From Pseudomonas sp. MM213 (lineage in GTDB: Bacteria > Pseudomonadota > Gammaproteobacteria > Pseudomonadales > Pseudomonadaceae), in NCBI RefSeq assembly GCF_020423045.1, contig NZ_CP081943.1, positions 1,674,001 through 1,738,000 of the forward strand: DNA of 64,000 nt. The letters are read 5' to 3'. This document shows, piece by piece, positions 44,989-53,384 of the stretch. The stretch's first letter is position 1. Each line of letters begins with the position of its first letter. A program made the position numbers and the translations under genes. The notes beneath the pieces were generated by a model. The model made no database searches, had not been told where the DNA came from, and saw only the letters and a program-made list of their open reading frames with translations.

Positions 44989-45438
44989 TTACTGTTTGAT
45001 CACAACCAGCGGTTCGCCTTTCTTGACGATGTACGTCGCCAGTTCGGAGCTGGTTTTGGTTCCGATGTTCTTCGCGATGTGCGCAACGCCCGCCGGGATG
45101 TACAGCGAATCACCGGCTTTCAACGTCACCGGTGGCTGCCCTTCCAGTTGATATTCGAACGTGCCGTCGATGACATAAGCCACTTCCACGCCGGGATGGG
45201 AGTGGTTGGGCGACGAGATGCCCGGATCGATATCAACCCGTACCTGGATCACTTCACGACCGTCGACGTCGAGGTCTTTTTTCAGGAGATCGGTGCGATG
45301 AATCCCTGTCTGCCAGCTTTTTGCAGGGGCTTTCACTTCCTCGGCCTGAGACATCCCGGAGAACGCCGCGAGTGCGGCAGTGGTGACAACAGCGACGCCA
45401 AGCATTCTGGCGGTGTGACGAGCGTTGATACGGAACAT
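44989..45438 (-). CDS. Secreted cupin-domain protein
   Basis: A 149-residue protein with a signal peptide (about residues 1-31, AAFSGMSQAEE) and a single cupin: the first motif has HSHPGVEVAYVIDGTFEYQLEG, the second DSLYIPAGVAHIAKN. Metal-binding His residues are kept. Periplasmic; substrate unknown. ATG 45438 follows CGGAGAAA. Confidence 0.87.
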   Translation of the reverse strand: MFRINARHTARMLGVAVVTTAALAAFSGMSQAEEVKAPAKSWQTGIHRTDLLKKDLDVDGREVIQVRVDIDPGISSPNHSHPGVEVAYVIDGTFEYQLEGQPPVTLKAGDSLYIPAGVAHIAKNIGTKTSSELATYIVKKGEPLVVIKQ

Positions 45439-45576
45439 GGCATTTCTCCGGGTGATACCGTTGTGGTGCCCCATTAGGCGGCCGTCGTGTATCGGGGACG
45501 TGTCGCGGATGCCATGGTTTTGTAAGCCAAGATAGCTGCGGCCCCGAGGGATACACAGGAATACAAACCGGCCGAC

Positions 45577-45963
45577 TCATTTGGAGGTGTTGAGCACCAC
45601 CGCCGCCCGGATCAGCGCCTTCAATGCTTTTTCATCAATCGCCTCGCCCTCATGCACATCAATCGCCCGGCGGGTATTGCCTTCCAGGCTGGCGTTGAAG
45701 AGATGGGCAGGATCGTCCAGCGCAGCACCTTTGGCGAAGGTCATTTTCACCGCCGTTTTGTATGTCTCGCCCGTGCAGATGATCCCGGCATGCGACCACA
45801 CCGGCACGCCCCTCCACTTCCACTCCTCGACCACGTCGGGGTCGGCCTGTTGGATGATCGCCCTGACGCGCGCGAGCGTCTCGCCCCGCCAGTCATTCAA
45901 TTCCCTGATTCGTGCATCGATTAGCGCAGAGGCCGATTCGCCCCCACTGCTTTCCTTCGTCAT
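45577..45963 (-). CDS. DUF1801 family protein
   Basis: A 128-residue protein with the YdhG/DUF1801 pattern: RVRAIIQQADPDVVEEWKW, GVPVWSHAGIICTGETYKT, KMTFAKGAAL. Small cytosolic alpha/beta fold of unknown function. Divergent from the cystathionine beta-synthase gene; 208 bp lie between. Confidence 0.87.
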   Translation of the reverse strand: MTKESSGGESASALIDARIRELNDWRGETLARVRAIIQQADPDVVEEWKWRGVPVWSHAGIICTGETYKTAVKMTFAKGAALDDPAHLFNASLEGNTRRAIDVHEGEAIDEKALKALIRAAVVLNTSK

Positions 45964-46171
45964 GGTGCTCGCCCTCGGCCGATGGTGGTCGCTTGAGTAT
46001 TGCCGACTCGGGGATTCTCTCCAGCAATCAGGTGACCGGCTGGTCGCACAAAGTTGCGAGAGGCGCATTCGCGGCCTATGGTCCAAACGATGCATTGCTG
46101 GCGACCGGCGTGCGATGGCTCGCCGCCGGTTGCTGTCCTTCCCGTGCGAATTTTCGCAAAGAGGTGACAAC

Positions 46172-47548
46172 ATGCCGAACGACTCCCGCCCTGCCGTGCT
46201 TGAACTGATCGGCAATACGCCGCTGGTGCGCGTCAGCCGCTTTGACACGGGCCCGTGCACCCTGTTTCTGAAGCTCGAATCACAGAACCCCGGCGGCTCG
46301 ATCAAGGACCGCATCGGCCTGGCGATGATCGACGAAGCCGAGCGCGACGGCCGGCTGAAATCTGGCGGCACCATCGTCGAGGCCACCGCCGGCAACACCG
46401 GCCTCGGCTTGGCCCTGGTCGGCCGCGCCAAGGGCTATCGGGTGGTGCTGGTGGTGCCGGACAAGATGTCCACCGAGAAAGTCTTGCACCTCAAGGCCAT
46501 GGGCGCCGAGGTGCACATCACCCGCTCCGATGTCGGCAAGGGCCATCCCGATTATTACCAGGACGTCGCGGCACGGCTGGCGCTGGAAATTCCCGATGCA
46601 TTCTTCGCCGATCAGTTCAACAACCCGGCCAACCCGCTCGCCCATGAGTGCAGCACCGCACCGGAGATCTGGGCGCAAACCCAGCATGACGTGGATGCGA
46701 TTGTCGTCGGCGTCGGCTCGGCCGGCACGCTGACCGGGCTGACCCGTTTCTTCAAGCGCGTACAGCCCAATCTGGAAATGGTGCTGGCCGACCCCATCGG
46801 TTCGGTGATGGCCGAATACAGCCGCAGCGGCACCATGCAGACGCCCGGTTCGTGGGCGGTGGAAGGCATCGGCGAAGACTTCATCCCCTCGATTGCCGAC
46901 CTGTCCAGCGTGCGCCACGCCTATTCGATCAGCGACGAGGAAAGCTTCGATCACGCCCGCCAACTGCTGCGCGCCGAAGGCATTCTTGGCGGCTCTTCGA
47001 CCGGCACCCTGCTGGCGGCGGCGCTGCGTTACTGCCGCGAACAAACTACGCCCAAACGCGTGGTCAGCTTCGTCTGCGACACCGGCACCCGCTACCTGTC
47101 GAAGGTCTACAACGACCAGTGGATGAATGATCAGGGCTTGCTCAAGCGCAAACCTTATGGCGACCTGCGCGATGTGATCGCACGGCGTTTCGAGGATGGC
47201 CGGGTGATCAGCGTCGGCCCGGACGACACGCTGCTGACGGCGTTCCAGCGCATGCGCCTGGCGGATGTGTCGCAATTGCCGGTGCTGGCGGACGGCAAGC
47301 AACTGGTCGGCGTGATCGACGAATCCGACATTCTGCTGGGCATGCAGGAAGATCCTTCACACTTCCGCTTGACCGTGGCCAGCGCAATGACCGACAAAGT
47401 AGAAACCCTGCCGCCCAGCGCCAGTCTGGAAAAGCTGCAGGCAGAACTCGATCGCGGGCTGGTCGCGATCATCGCCGACGCCTCGGGCTTCCACGGCCTG
47501 ATTACTCGCGTCGACCTGCTCAATCATTTGCGGAGATCCCTTGCATGA
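46172..47548 (+). CDS. Cystathionine beta-synthase
   Basis: A 458-residue PLP enzyme that condenses serine and homocysteine. The PLP lysine is K45 in GGSIKDR, the phosphate-binding loop is TAGNTGLGL, and a C-terminal pair of CBS domains (about 335-458; DVSQLPVLADGKQLVGVIDESD and FHGLITRVDLL) replaces the allosteric region. ATG 46172 follows AAGAGGTGAC; upstream frame is not coding. Its stop overlaps the next gene, with which it forms the reverse transsulfuration pathway to cysteine. Confidence 0.92.
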   Translation: MPNDSRPAVLELIGNTPLVRVSRFDTGPCTLFLKLESQNPGGSIKDRIGLAMIDEAERDGRLKSGGTIVEATAGNTGLGLALVGRAKGYRVVLVVPDKMSTEKVLHLKAMGAEVHITRSDVGKGHPDYYQDVAARLALEIPDAFFADQFNNPANPLAHECSTAPEIWAQTQHDVDAIVVGVGSAGTLTGLTRFFKRVQPNLEMVLADPIGSVMAEYSRSGTMQTPGSWAVEGIGEDFIPSIADLSSVRHAYSISDEESFDHARQLLRAEGILGGSSTGTLLAAALRYCREQTTPKRVVSFVCDTGTRYLSKVYNDQWMNDQGLLKRKPYGDLRDVIARRFEDGRVISVGPDDTLLTAFQRMRLADVSQLPVLADGKQLVGVIDESDILLGMQEDPSHFRLTVASAMTDKVETLPPSASLEKLQAELDRGLVAIIADASGFHGLITRVDLLNHLRRSLA

Positions 47549-48723
47549 GTCAACACGATGAAAACGCCGCGGCACGCGCCTTTGCCACTCGGGTGATCCA
47601 CGCCGGGCAAACGCCGGACCCGACCACCGGCGCATTGATGCCACCGATTTATGCCAACTCCACCTATTTGCAACAAAGCCCCGGCGTGCACAAAGGTTTC
47701 GATTACGGGCGCTCGCACAACCCGACGCGCTTCGCCCTGGAACGCTGCGTCGCCGATCTGGAAAGCGGCACCCAGGCCTTCGCGTTCGCCTCCGGGCTGG
47801 CGGCGATTTCCACGGTGCTGGAACTGCTCGACGCCGGTTCGCACATCGTGTCCGGCAATGACCTGTACGGCGGGACGTTCCGACTGTTCGACAAGGTGCG
47901 TAAACGCAGCGCCGGGCATCGTTTCAGCTTCGTCGACCTGACAGACCTCGCGGCGTTCGAAGCATCGTTGCAGGACGACACCAAAATGGTCTGGGTCGAG
48001 ACACCGAGCAATCCGTTGCTCAGCCTGACCGACCTCGCCGCCGTCGCACGTATCTGCCGCGACCGCGACATCATCTGCGTCGCCGATAACACCTTTGCCA
48101 GCCCATGGATCCAGCGCCCGCTGGAGCTGGGTTTCGACATCGTGCTGCACTCGACCACCAAATACCTGAACGGCCACTCCGACGTGATCGGCGGCATCGC
48201 CGTGGTCGGGCAGAACCCGGAACTGGCGCAACGACTGGGTTTCCTGCAGAACTCGGTGGGCGCAATCGCCGGCCCGTTCGACGCGTTTCTGACCCTGCGC
48301 GGCGTGAAAACCCTGGCGCTGCGCATGGAGCGTCACTGCAGCAACGCGCTTGAGTTGGCGCAATGGCTGGAGCGCCAGCCGCAAGTGGCGCGCGTCTACT
48401 ACCCGGGCCTGCCATCGCACCCGCAGCATGAATTGGCGAAGCGGCAGATGCGCGGTTTCGGCGGGATGATTTCTGTCGATCTGAAGAGTGATCTGGCGGG
48501 TGCCACACGTTTCCTTGAGAGCGTACGGATATTCGCCTTGGCCGAGAGTCTGGGCGGCGTGGAAAGCCTGATCGAGCACCCGGCGATCATGACCCACGCC
48601 ACCATCCCCGCAGAAACCCGCGCGCAGCTGGGCATCGGCGACGGGCTGGTGCGGTTGTCCGTGGGGGTTGAGGATGTCGAGGATCTGCGTGCCGATTTGG
48701 CGCAGGCGCTGACGCGGATCTGA
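47545..48723 (+). CDS. Cystathionine gamma-lyase / gamma-synthase family PLP enzyme
   Basis: A 392-residue Cys/Met metabolism PLP enzyme. The internal aldimine Lys is K206 in HSTTKYLNGHSD; DYGRSHNPTR contacts the PLP phosphate; YGGTFRLF and SNPLL are family segments. Coupling to cystathionine beta-synthase by a four-base overlap favours a gamma-lyase giving cysteine, ammonia and 2-oxobutyrate, rather than MetB. Confidence 0.9.
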   Translation: MSQHDENAAARAFATRVIHAGQTPDPTTGALMPPIYANSTYLQQSPGVHKGFDYGRSHNPTRFALERCVADLESGTQAFAFASGLAAISTVLELLDAGSHIVSGNDLYGGTFRLFDKVRKRSAGHRFSFVDLTDLAAFEASLQDDTKMVWVETPSNPLLSLTDLAAVARICRDRDIICVADNTFASPWIQRPLELGFDIVLHSTTKYLNGHSDVIGGIAVVGQNPELAQRLGFLQNSVGAIAGPFDAFLTLRGVKTLALRMERHCSNALELAQWLERQPQVARVYYPGLPSHPQHELAKRQMRGFGGMISVDLKSDLAGATRFLESVRIFALAESLGGVESLIEHPAIMTHATIPAETRAQLGIGDGLVRLSVGVEDVEDLRADLAQALTRI

Positions 48724-48757
48724 ACAAAACGGGGGGTTCGGTGGCATGACACCGAAC

Positions 48758-48850
48758 CTGTAGGAGCCGGCTTGCTGGCGATTGCGGTGTATCAATCACC
48801 ATTGATGTTGGCTGACACGCCGCCATCGCCAGCAAGCCGGCTCCTACAGG
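48758..48850. repeat. REP pair
   Basis: CTGTAGGAGCCGGCTTGCTG and its inverted copy, between convergent genes. Confidence 0.85.
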
Positions 48851-48890
48851 GGAATGCGTATGGCCGGTCGATTGCGCTCTGCCTTGGGTG

Positions 48891-49991
48891 TTATTCGCCG
48901 GACTTGATGCTGGTCCAGACCCGTGTGCGCACCCGCTCAAGCTTTTGCGGCAGCGGTTGCACCACATACAGGGTTTTCAACGCTTCGCTGGTCGGCGTCA
49001 GGTTCGGGTTGCCGGTGATTTCTTTATTGATCAGCGCAAGCGAGTCCTTGTTGGCGTTGGGGTAGCCGAGGAAATCACTGATCGGGGCGATGACTTTCGG
49101 GTCCAGCAAGGTGTTGAGAAACTCGTGGGCTTCCTCCACGTTCTTCGCGCTTTTTGGAATCGCAAAGGTATCAAACCAGATCGGCGCGCCCTCCTTCGGC
49201 AAGCGCCAGTCGACCACTACGCCGTTGCCCGCTTCCTTGGCGCGATTGCCGAACTGGTAGAAGCTGCCGGAGTAGCCGATGGCGACGCAGATATCGCCGT
49301 TGGCGATGTCGGTCATGTACTTGGCCGAGTTGAAATAGGTGACGTAAGGGCGAATCTTCAGCATCAGCGCCTTGGCTTTTTCGTAGTCGTCCGGGTTCTG
49401 GCTGTTCGGGTCCAGCCCCAGATAGTGCAGCGCCAGCGGCAGGATTTCCGAAGGTGAGTCGAGCATGGCGACGCCACAGGATTTCAGCTTCTGCATGTTC
49501 TGCGGGTTGAACACCAGGTCCCAACTGTCCACCGGCGCATTCTCGCCCAGCGCGGCCTTGACCTTGGCCGGGTTGAAACCGATCAGCACGGTGCCGTACA
49601 TGTAGGGCACGCCGTACTGGTTGCCCGGATCGTTCTTGTCCAGCAATGCGAGCAGTGCCGGGTCCTGGTGTTTCCAGTTCGGCAGTTTGGTCTTGTCGAG
49701 TTTCTGGAATACACCGGCCTTGATCTGGGTTTCGATGAACTGGTTCGACGGCACCACCAGGTCGTAGCCCGAGTTGCCGGTCAGCAGCTTGGCTTCCAGC
49801 GATTCGTTGGTGTCGAAGGTGTCCCAGGTCACTTTGATTCCGCTTTTCTGGGCGAAGTCCTTGGGCACGGACGGCAGGATGTAGTCCGCCCAGTTGTACA
49901 CCCGCAATTCCCGCTGTTCGGCGTGCACGGCACTGGCCAACAGCGTCAGCCCACAAACAGTGGCGCCCAGTATGCGTTTCATCATGACCAT
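48891..49991 (-). CDS. Second polyamine-binding periplasmic protein (orphan PotF-like)
   Basis: A 366-residue PotF/SpuD-like binding protein with a signal peptide ending SAVHAEQ and the LRVYNWADYILPS start. It differs from the PotF at 35619 in the pocket segments (AIGYSGSFYQFGN, RLPKEGAPIWFDTF), so a different amine or related ligand is likely. No permease or ATPase lies beside it; it may feed the potGHI transporter. ATG 49991 follows GGGGAA. Confidence 0.88.
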   Translation of the reverse strand: MVMMKRILGATVCGLTLLASAVHAEQRELRVYNWADYILPSVPKDFAQKSGIKVTWDTFDTNESLEAKLLTGNSGYDLVVPSNQFIETQIKAGVFQKLDKTKLPNWKHQDPALLALLDKNDPGNQYGVPYMYGTVLIGFNPAKVKAALGENAPVDSWDLVFNPQNMQKLKSCGVAMLDSPSEILPLALHYLGLDPNSQNPDDYEKAKALMLKIRPYVTYFNSAKYMTDIANGDICVAIGYSGSFYQFGNRAKEAGNGVVVDWRLPKEGAPIWFDTFAIPKSAKNVEEAHEFLNTLLDPKVIAPISDFLGYPNANKDSLALINKEITGNPNLTPTSEALKTLYVVQPLPQKLERVRTRVWTSIKSGE

Positions 49992-50253
49992 GAATGAATT
50001 CCCCAAATGTGTCGCTCGTTGGTTTTTATGTTCTGTACACGGCAGGCCTTAAAAATTGCCCAGGGCAAGGAAAACAGGATTTCAGTTGTGGATTCGCAAG
50101 CGTGCTGAAACAGCAATGCTGCTTCGATTCTTGCTGACGAACGAGTGAGTTCATAGTGCGAGGTCGGCCAAAAGGAGATCGAAATGGCCAATATCGGTGT
50201 CCCGGTGGATCCGGTGGCGGAAGACGCCCTGATCACCCTGTTGTACGCAATCC

Positions 50254-50345
50254 CTGTAGGAGCCGGCTTGCTGGCGATAGCGGTTGGCCAGGCAACATCA
50301 TGGGTGACTGACACACCGCTATCGCCAGCAAGCCGGCTCCTACAG
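50254..50345. repeat. REP pair
   Basis: CTGTAGGAGCCGGCTTGCTG and its inverted copy. Confidence 0.85.
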
Positions 50346-50403
50346 GTTTGGCGTCAATCTGGAAATGAGTGAAATACGCGCATTTGGGTGAAGGCAAAGG
50401 CCA

Positions 50404-50430
50404 CAAAAAAAGCCCGCACAAGGCGGGCTT
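50404..50430 (-). terminator. Minus-strand rho-independent terminator
   Basis: Read on the minus strand, AGCCCGC-CTTGT-GCGGGCT is followed by a run of T. The nearest minus-strand protein gene upstream is beyond the plus-strand NTF2-like gene, so it most likely ends a separate RNA. Confidence 0.8.
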
Positions 50431-50650
50431 CGGGATTCGAGTAGGTGGCCGGCGCTGGTCTCCGGCTTACAAGGTTTATCAGGACTCTCACAGAAGAGTT
50501 TTGTGCTCTTCTGCTTCACACGGCATAAGGGCTGGATCTCAGCGCGGAGATCTTTCTAACCGTGTACCCTTCGGAACGCGCCCCACGTGTCCTTGCCATC
50601 CGCTTGCGCATCAGTCTGCGTCTTCACCTACAAGTTCTAGACTAGTACAC
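50404..50650 (-). ncRNA. Candidate structured RNA upstream of the orphan PotF gene
   Basis: About 250 nt before the terminator contain several strong inverted repeats: CAGAAGAG/CTCTTCTG (50491-50513), GATCTC/GAGATC (about 50535-50552), enclosed by ACACGG/CCGTGT. No coding frame. The 5' end is a guess. I could not match it to a known RNA (it is not tmRNA, 6S, SRP or RNase P RNA as I know them). Confidence 0.4.
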
Positions 50651-50826
50651 CCTCCCGAACCGCGCCCCGGAATTTTTAGAACGATTTCGCCCATGGCGAC
50701 GGGCGTCAGGACGGAAAAATACTAACCAGTGCTCGAGGGTTTTGCCGCCGGAGGGTTTCCCTTCAAGCCCTTTGATGTACAGTCTTCGCCGACGTTTGCA
50801 GAACAACAAAAATACAGGAGTTGAAA

Positions 50827-51255
50827 ATGTCGGAACTGAAACTGCATCCAAACGCCGCACAATCGTTGAGCCAGTGGCACGCGATGATCAAAAAAGCCGA
50901 CTTGAAGGCCTTGCCCGAATTACTGGACCCGCAAGTGGTTTTCCGCTCGCCGATGGCGCACACGCCTTATCCAGGGGCGCCAGTGGTCAACATGATTCTC
51001 AACACGGTGTCCGGCGTGTTCGAGGACTTCCAGTACCACCGCGAACTGGCGACTGCGGACGGCTTGAACGTCATCCTCGAGTTCAGCGCCAAGGTCGGTG
51101 AAAAACAGCTCAAGGGCATCGACATGATCCGCTTCAACGAACAAGGAAAAATCGTTGAATTCGAGGTGATGGTCCGCCCCCTGAGTGGCTTGCAAGCCTT
51201 GGGTGAAGAGATGGGGCGCCGACTGGGCGCTTTCCTGGCCGCCAGCAAAGCCTGA
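50827..51255 (+). CDS. NTF2-like / SnoaL-like protein
   Basis: A 142-residue alpha+beta barrel protein of the nuclear transport factor 2 superfamily, with SQWHAMIKKADLKALPELLDPQVVFRSPM and IDMIRFNEQGKIVEFEVMVRPL. Such proteins bind or isomerise small hydrophobic ligands. ATG 50827 follows CAGGAG. Function unknown. Confidence 0.85.
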   Translation: MSELKLHPNAAQSLSQWHAMIKKADLKALPELLDPQVVFRSPMAHTPYPGAPVVNMILNTVSGVFEDFQYHRELATADGLNVILEFSAKVGEKQLKGIDMIRFNEQGKIVEFEVMVRPLSGLQALGEEMGRRLGAFLAASKA

Positions 51256-51265
51256 CCACTGCGCA

Positions 51266-51301
51266 GCGCTTCATCGGCGGGCACACTCACCGGTGAAGCG
51301 C
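51266..51301. terminator. Hairpin between convergent genes
   Basis: GCGCTTCATCGG and CCGGTGAAGCGC form a twelve-pair stem with one G-T pair. There is no T-run on either strand, so terminator function is uncertain. Confidence 0.45.
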
Positions 51302-51305
51302 GTCA

Positions 51306-51581
51306 TCAGGCCAGGCTCGAAAGATACGGCCACGGGTAGATGCCCCGTTCGTGACCATCGCTGAAAATCAGTTGCAGGCCATAGCCCTGCGCGTTCAATT
51401 CGATGACTTGCACTCGGTCATCGACCCTCGGCGTCAACCCTTTCAAGCGAAACGCCCGGCACTGCGAACACGGGCATTGCCGGCGCAACTCGGCATGATC
51501 CAGCAGCTGCTCACGACCATCCGGCCAGTTCAGCCGCAGCTGCTGTTTGCTCCGGGAGTTGCCGATCGCCAGCGGGTTCAT
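51306..51581 (-). CDS. DUF971 family protein
   Basis: A 91-residue DUF971 protein, equivalent to the N-terminal domain of gamma-butyrobetaine hydroxylase. The zinc-like motif is CPCSQCRA, and the IYPWPYLSSL end is typical. Such proteins occur near iron-sulfur carrier genes. Its start overlaps the stop of the HEAT-repeat gene, so it is the last gene of the AprA-like cluster transcript. Confidence 0.87.
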   Translation of the reverse strand: MNPLAIGNSRSKQQLRLNWPDGREQLLDHAELRRQCPCSQCRAFRLKGLTPRVDDRVQVIELNAQGYGLQLIFSDGHERGIYPWPYLSSLA

Positions 51582-52540
51582 TGCAACTGACTCAAGGCAA
51601 TGCGCACGGCTTTGCGCACTTCCGGGTCGCCGTCGTTCTGCGCGGCCTGCAACGGCGCAACTGCGCCTTTATCGTTCAATTCGCCGAGGGCCAACGCGGC
51701 CTCCTTGCGCAGGTTGCTGATGCGATGACCGAGGGTTTCGATCAATGCGTCCAGCGCCGGGGCATAACGCAAGCGACCGAGACTGCGGGTGGCGCGCAGG
51801 CGCACTTGCCAATAATCATCGCTCAACGCTTCGACCAATGCCGGGCCTGCGTCGGTATGACCGACCTTGCCGAGGGTGGTCGCGGCTTCTTCGCGCACTT
51901 GCCAGGCGCCATCCTGTAATGCCTGGCGCAGGGCCGGCAGGACGTGCGCATCGGAGGCCAGGCCGAGGGCTCCCGTGGCGGCGCGACGGACTTCGGTGTC
52001 CGGGTCGTGACTGGCCAACGTCGCCAGGGCCGGCAATGCATCAAGCTGTTTGAGCCAGCCGAGCACGCCAACCGCTTCGCGGCGAACGCTGGCGTCTGCA
52101 TCGCCCAGCGCCGCCAAGGCAGCGGTCGCGGCATCGGGAAAACGCAATTCGCGCAACGCCCGGAACGCGGCGATACGCACGTTGATGTCGGCATGCCCGG
52201 TCCACGGCAGAATCACCCTGCCTGCGGCTTCACTCTTGAGCAGGCTCAGGCTCTGCGCGGCGGCGGCCTGCACGGCCGGCGACGGATCGGTCAACGCCTG
52301 GCACAGCGCCTCAACGACCGGCGCCTCCTCCCAGGCTTCAAGCAGGCGCGCAGCTTCGGCGCGGACCTCTGCGGTCGGGTCTTCGGCCAGTCGATCGACC
52401 AGCCACAGCAAACCGTCCGGCTCTTCCAGGTCTGCCAGCTCGATCAGGGCGATCCGGCGCACGCCGGCGTCGGCATCGGTCAGGCGCGGTTGCAGGGCGA
52501 GAATGTCATCGTTATCGGTTACATCGAATAGAGAGGTCAT
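51578..52540 (-). CDS. HEAT-repeat protein
   Basis: A 320-residue protein built almost entirely of about nine HEAT repeats with DxxxxVRRxAxxALG spacing, for example VRREAVGVLGWLKQLDALPAL and VREEAATTLGKVGHTDAGPAL. It lacks a catalytic motif, although HEAT proteins of this kind resemble bilin lyase-like scaffolds. Its ATG overlaps the original stop of the ABC ATPase gene (ATGA), and DUF971 overlaps its stop, so the three were a coupled unit. Probably an assembly or partner-binding protein for the flavoprotein/ferredoxin pair. Confidence 0.88.
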   Translation of the reverse strand: MTSLFDVTDNDDILALQPRLTDADAGVRRIALIELADLEEPDGLLWLVDRLAEDPTAEVRAEAARLLEAWEEAPVVEALCQALTDPSPAVQAAAAQSLSLLKSEAAGRVILPWTGHADINVRIAAFRALRELRFPDAATAALAALGDADASVRREAVGVLGWLKQLDALPALATLASHDPDTEVRRAATGALGLASDAHVLPALRQALQDGAWQVREEAATTLGKVGHTDAGPALVEALSDDYWQVRLRATRSLGRLRYAPALDALIETLGHRISNLRKEAALALGELNDKGAVAPLQAAQNDGDPEVRKAVRIALSQLQ

Positions 52541-52683
52541 AGGGCAAATCGCGGCAGTTTGTTTTCAGGGGGAAGTCCGAGAGGGTTCAGGCGCGGTAGC
52601 TGCCGACCGTCTTCGTGACGCAGTAATTCGAGGCAATGGCGCTTCAAGCGGGAGAACTCATGGCTTGTCACCAGTTCGCTGGT
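52537..52683 (-). pseudogene. Displaced 3' end of the ABC ATPase gene (frameshift)
   Basis: From the T-S-E-L-V-T-S-H codons (52683) to TGA 52537, another frame encodes 48 residues ending NKLPRFAL, exactly where the ATPase should end and in ATGA overlap with the HEAT gene. The ATPase frame stops earlier, at TGA 52668. A one-base loss near 52681-52690 would join the two. Confidence 0.75.
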
Positions 52684-53384
52684 GCGTGGCCGAGGAAGTC
52701 GAGGCGCAGGTCTTCGATGATCCGCCCGGGACGCGTGCTCATGACCAGCAGCCGGTCGGCGAGAAACAACGCTTCGTCGATGTCGTGGGTGACGAACACC
52801 ACGGTGGTGCGAATCCGCGTCCAGATGTCCAGCAGCAGCTCTTGCATGTTCAATCGGGTCAGCGCGTCGAGGGCACCGAAAGGTTCGTCCATCAGCAACA
52901 AACGCGGACGGTTGATCAGCACCCGGGCGATTTCCACCCGCTGCTGCATGCCACCGGACAACTGATCTGGCCAGCGCTCGGCGAACCCTTCGAGGCCGAC
53001 CAGCGCGAGGATTTCGTCGGCGGCTTCGTGCCGTTCGGCCTTGCCGATGCCGCGCATTTTCAGGCCGAACGCGACGTTGTCGCGCACCGTGCGCCAAGGG
53101 AACAGCGTGTGGTGCTGGAACACCATGCCGCGCTGGGGCGAAGGACTCGACACGTCTTCGTCATCGACTTTAAGGCTGCCGGCGCGAGGTTGCAGGTGTC
53201 CGGCCAGCGCGCCGAGCAAGGTCGATTTGCCGCAACCGGAGGGGCCGAGAATGCACACGAACTGCCCCGGCTCGATCTGGCAATCGAGGCCTTGCACGGC
53301 TTCGAACGCGGCACGGCCCTCCCCTAGGCTGATCGACAATCCGCGAATGTCGATGCGCCCTTCAAGGTGTTGAAATACGCTCAT
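52668..53384 (-). CDS. ABC transporter ATP-binding protein, SsuB/TauB-like, truncated by frameshift
   Basis: A 238-residue ATPase of the nitrate/sulfonate/taurine family. Walker A GPSGCGKST, signature LSGGMQQRVEIAR, Walker B LLLMDEPFGALD, and the VTHDIDEA switch are all present, so the catalytic core is intact. The reading frame then shifts, ending with HAPANW instead of running on for 48 more residues to the HEAT gene. It may still work, since the C-terminal tail varies in this family, or the shift may be a sequencing error. ATG 53384 overlaps the permease stop. Confidence 0.85.
   Translation of the reverse strand: MSVFQHLEGRIDIRGLSISLGEGRAAFEAVQGLDCQIEPGQFVCILGPSGCGKSTLLGALAGHLQPRAGSLKVDDEDVSSPSPQRGMVFQHHTLFPWRTVRDNVAFGLKMRGIGKAERHEAADEILALVGLEGFAERWPDQLSGGMQQRVEIARVLINRPRLLLMDEPFGALDALTRLNMQELLLDIWTRIRTTVVFVTHDIDEALFLADRLLVMSTRPGRIIEDLRLDFLGHAPANW

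Larger units (their letters stand above)
49992..50826. other. 835-bp gene-free region
   Basis: Holds the promoter side of the orphan PotF gene, a REP pair (50254-50345), a minus-strand terminator (50404-50430), a candidate ncRNA upstream of it, and the promoter of the NTF2-like gene. No protein-coding frame has support. Confidence 0.5.

Noticed and set aside
50404..50650. tmRNA, 6S RNA, SRP RNA or RNase P RNA
   Set aside because: None of the conserved segments that I know of these RNAs was found; left as an unidentified candidate.
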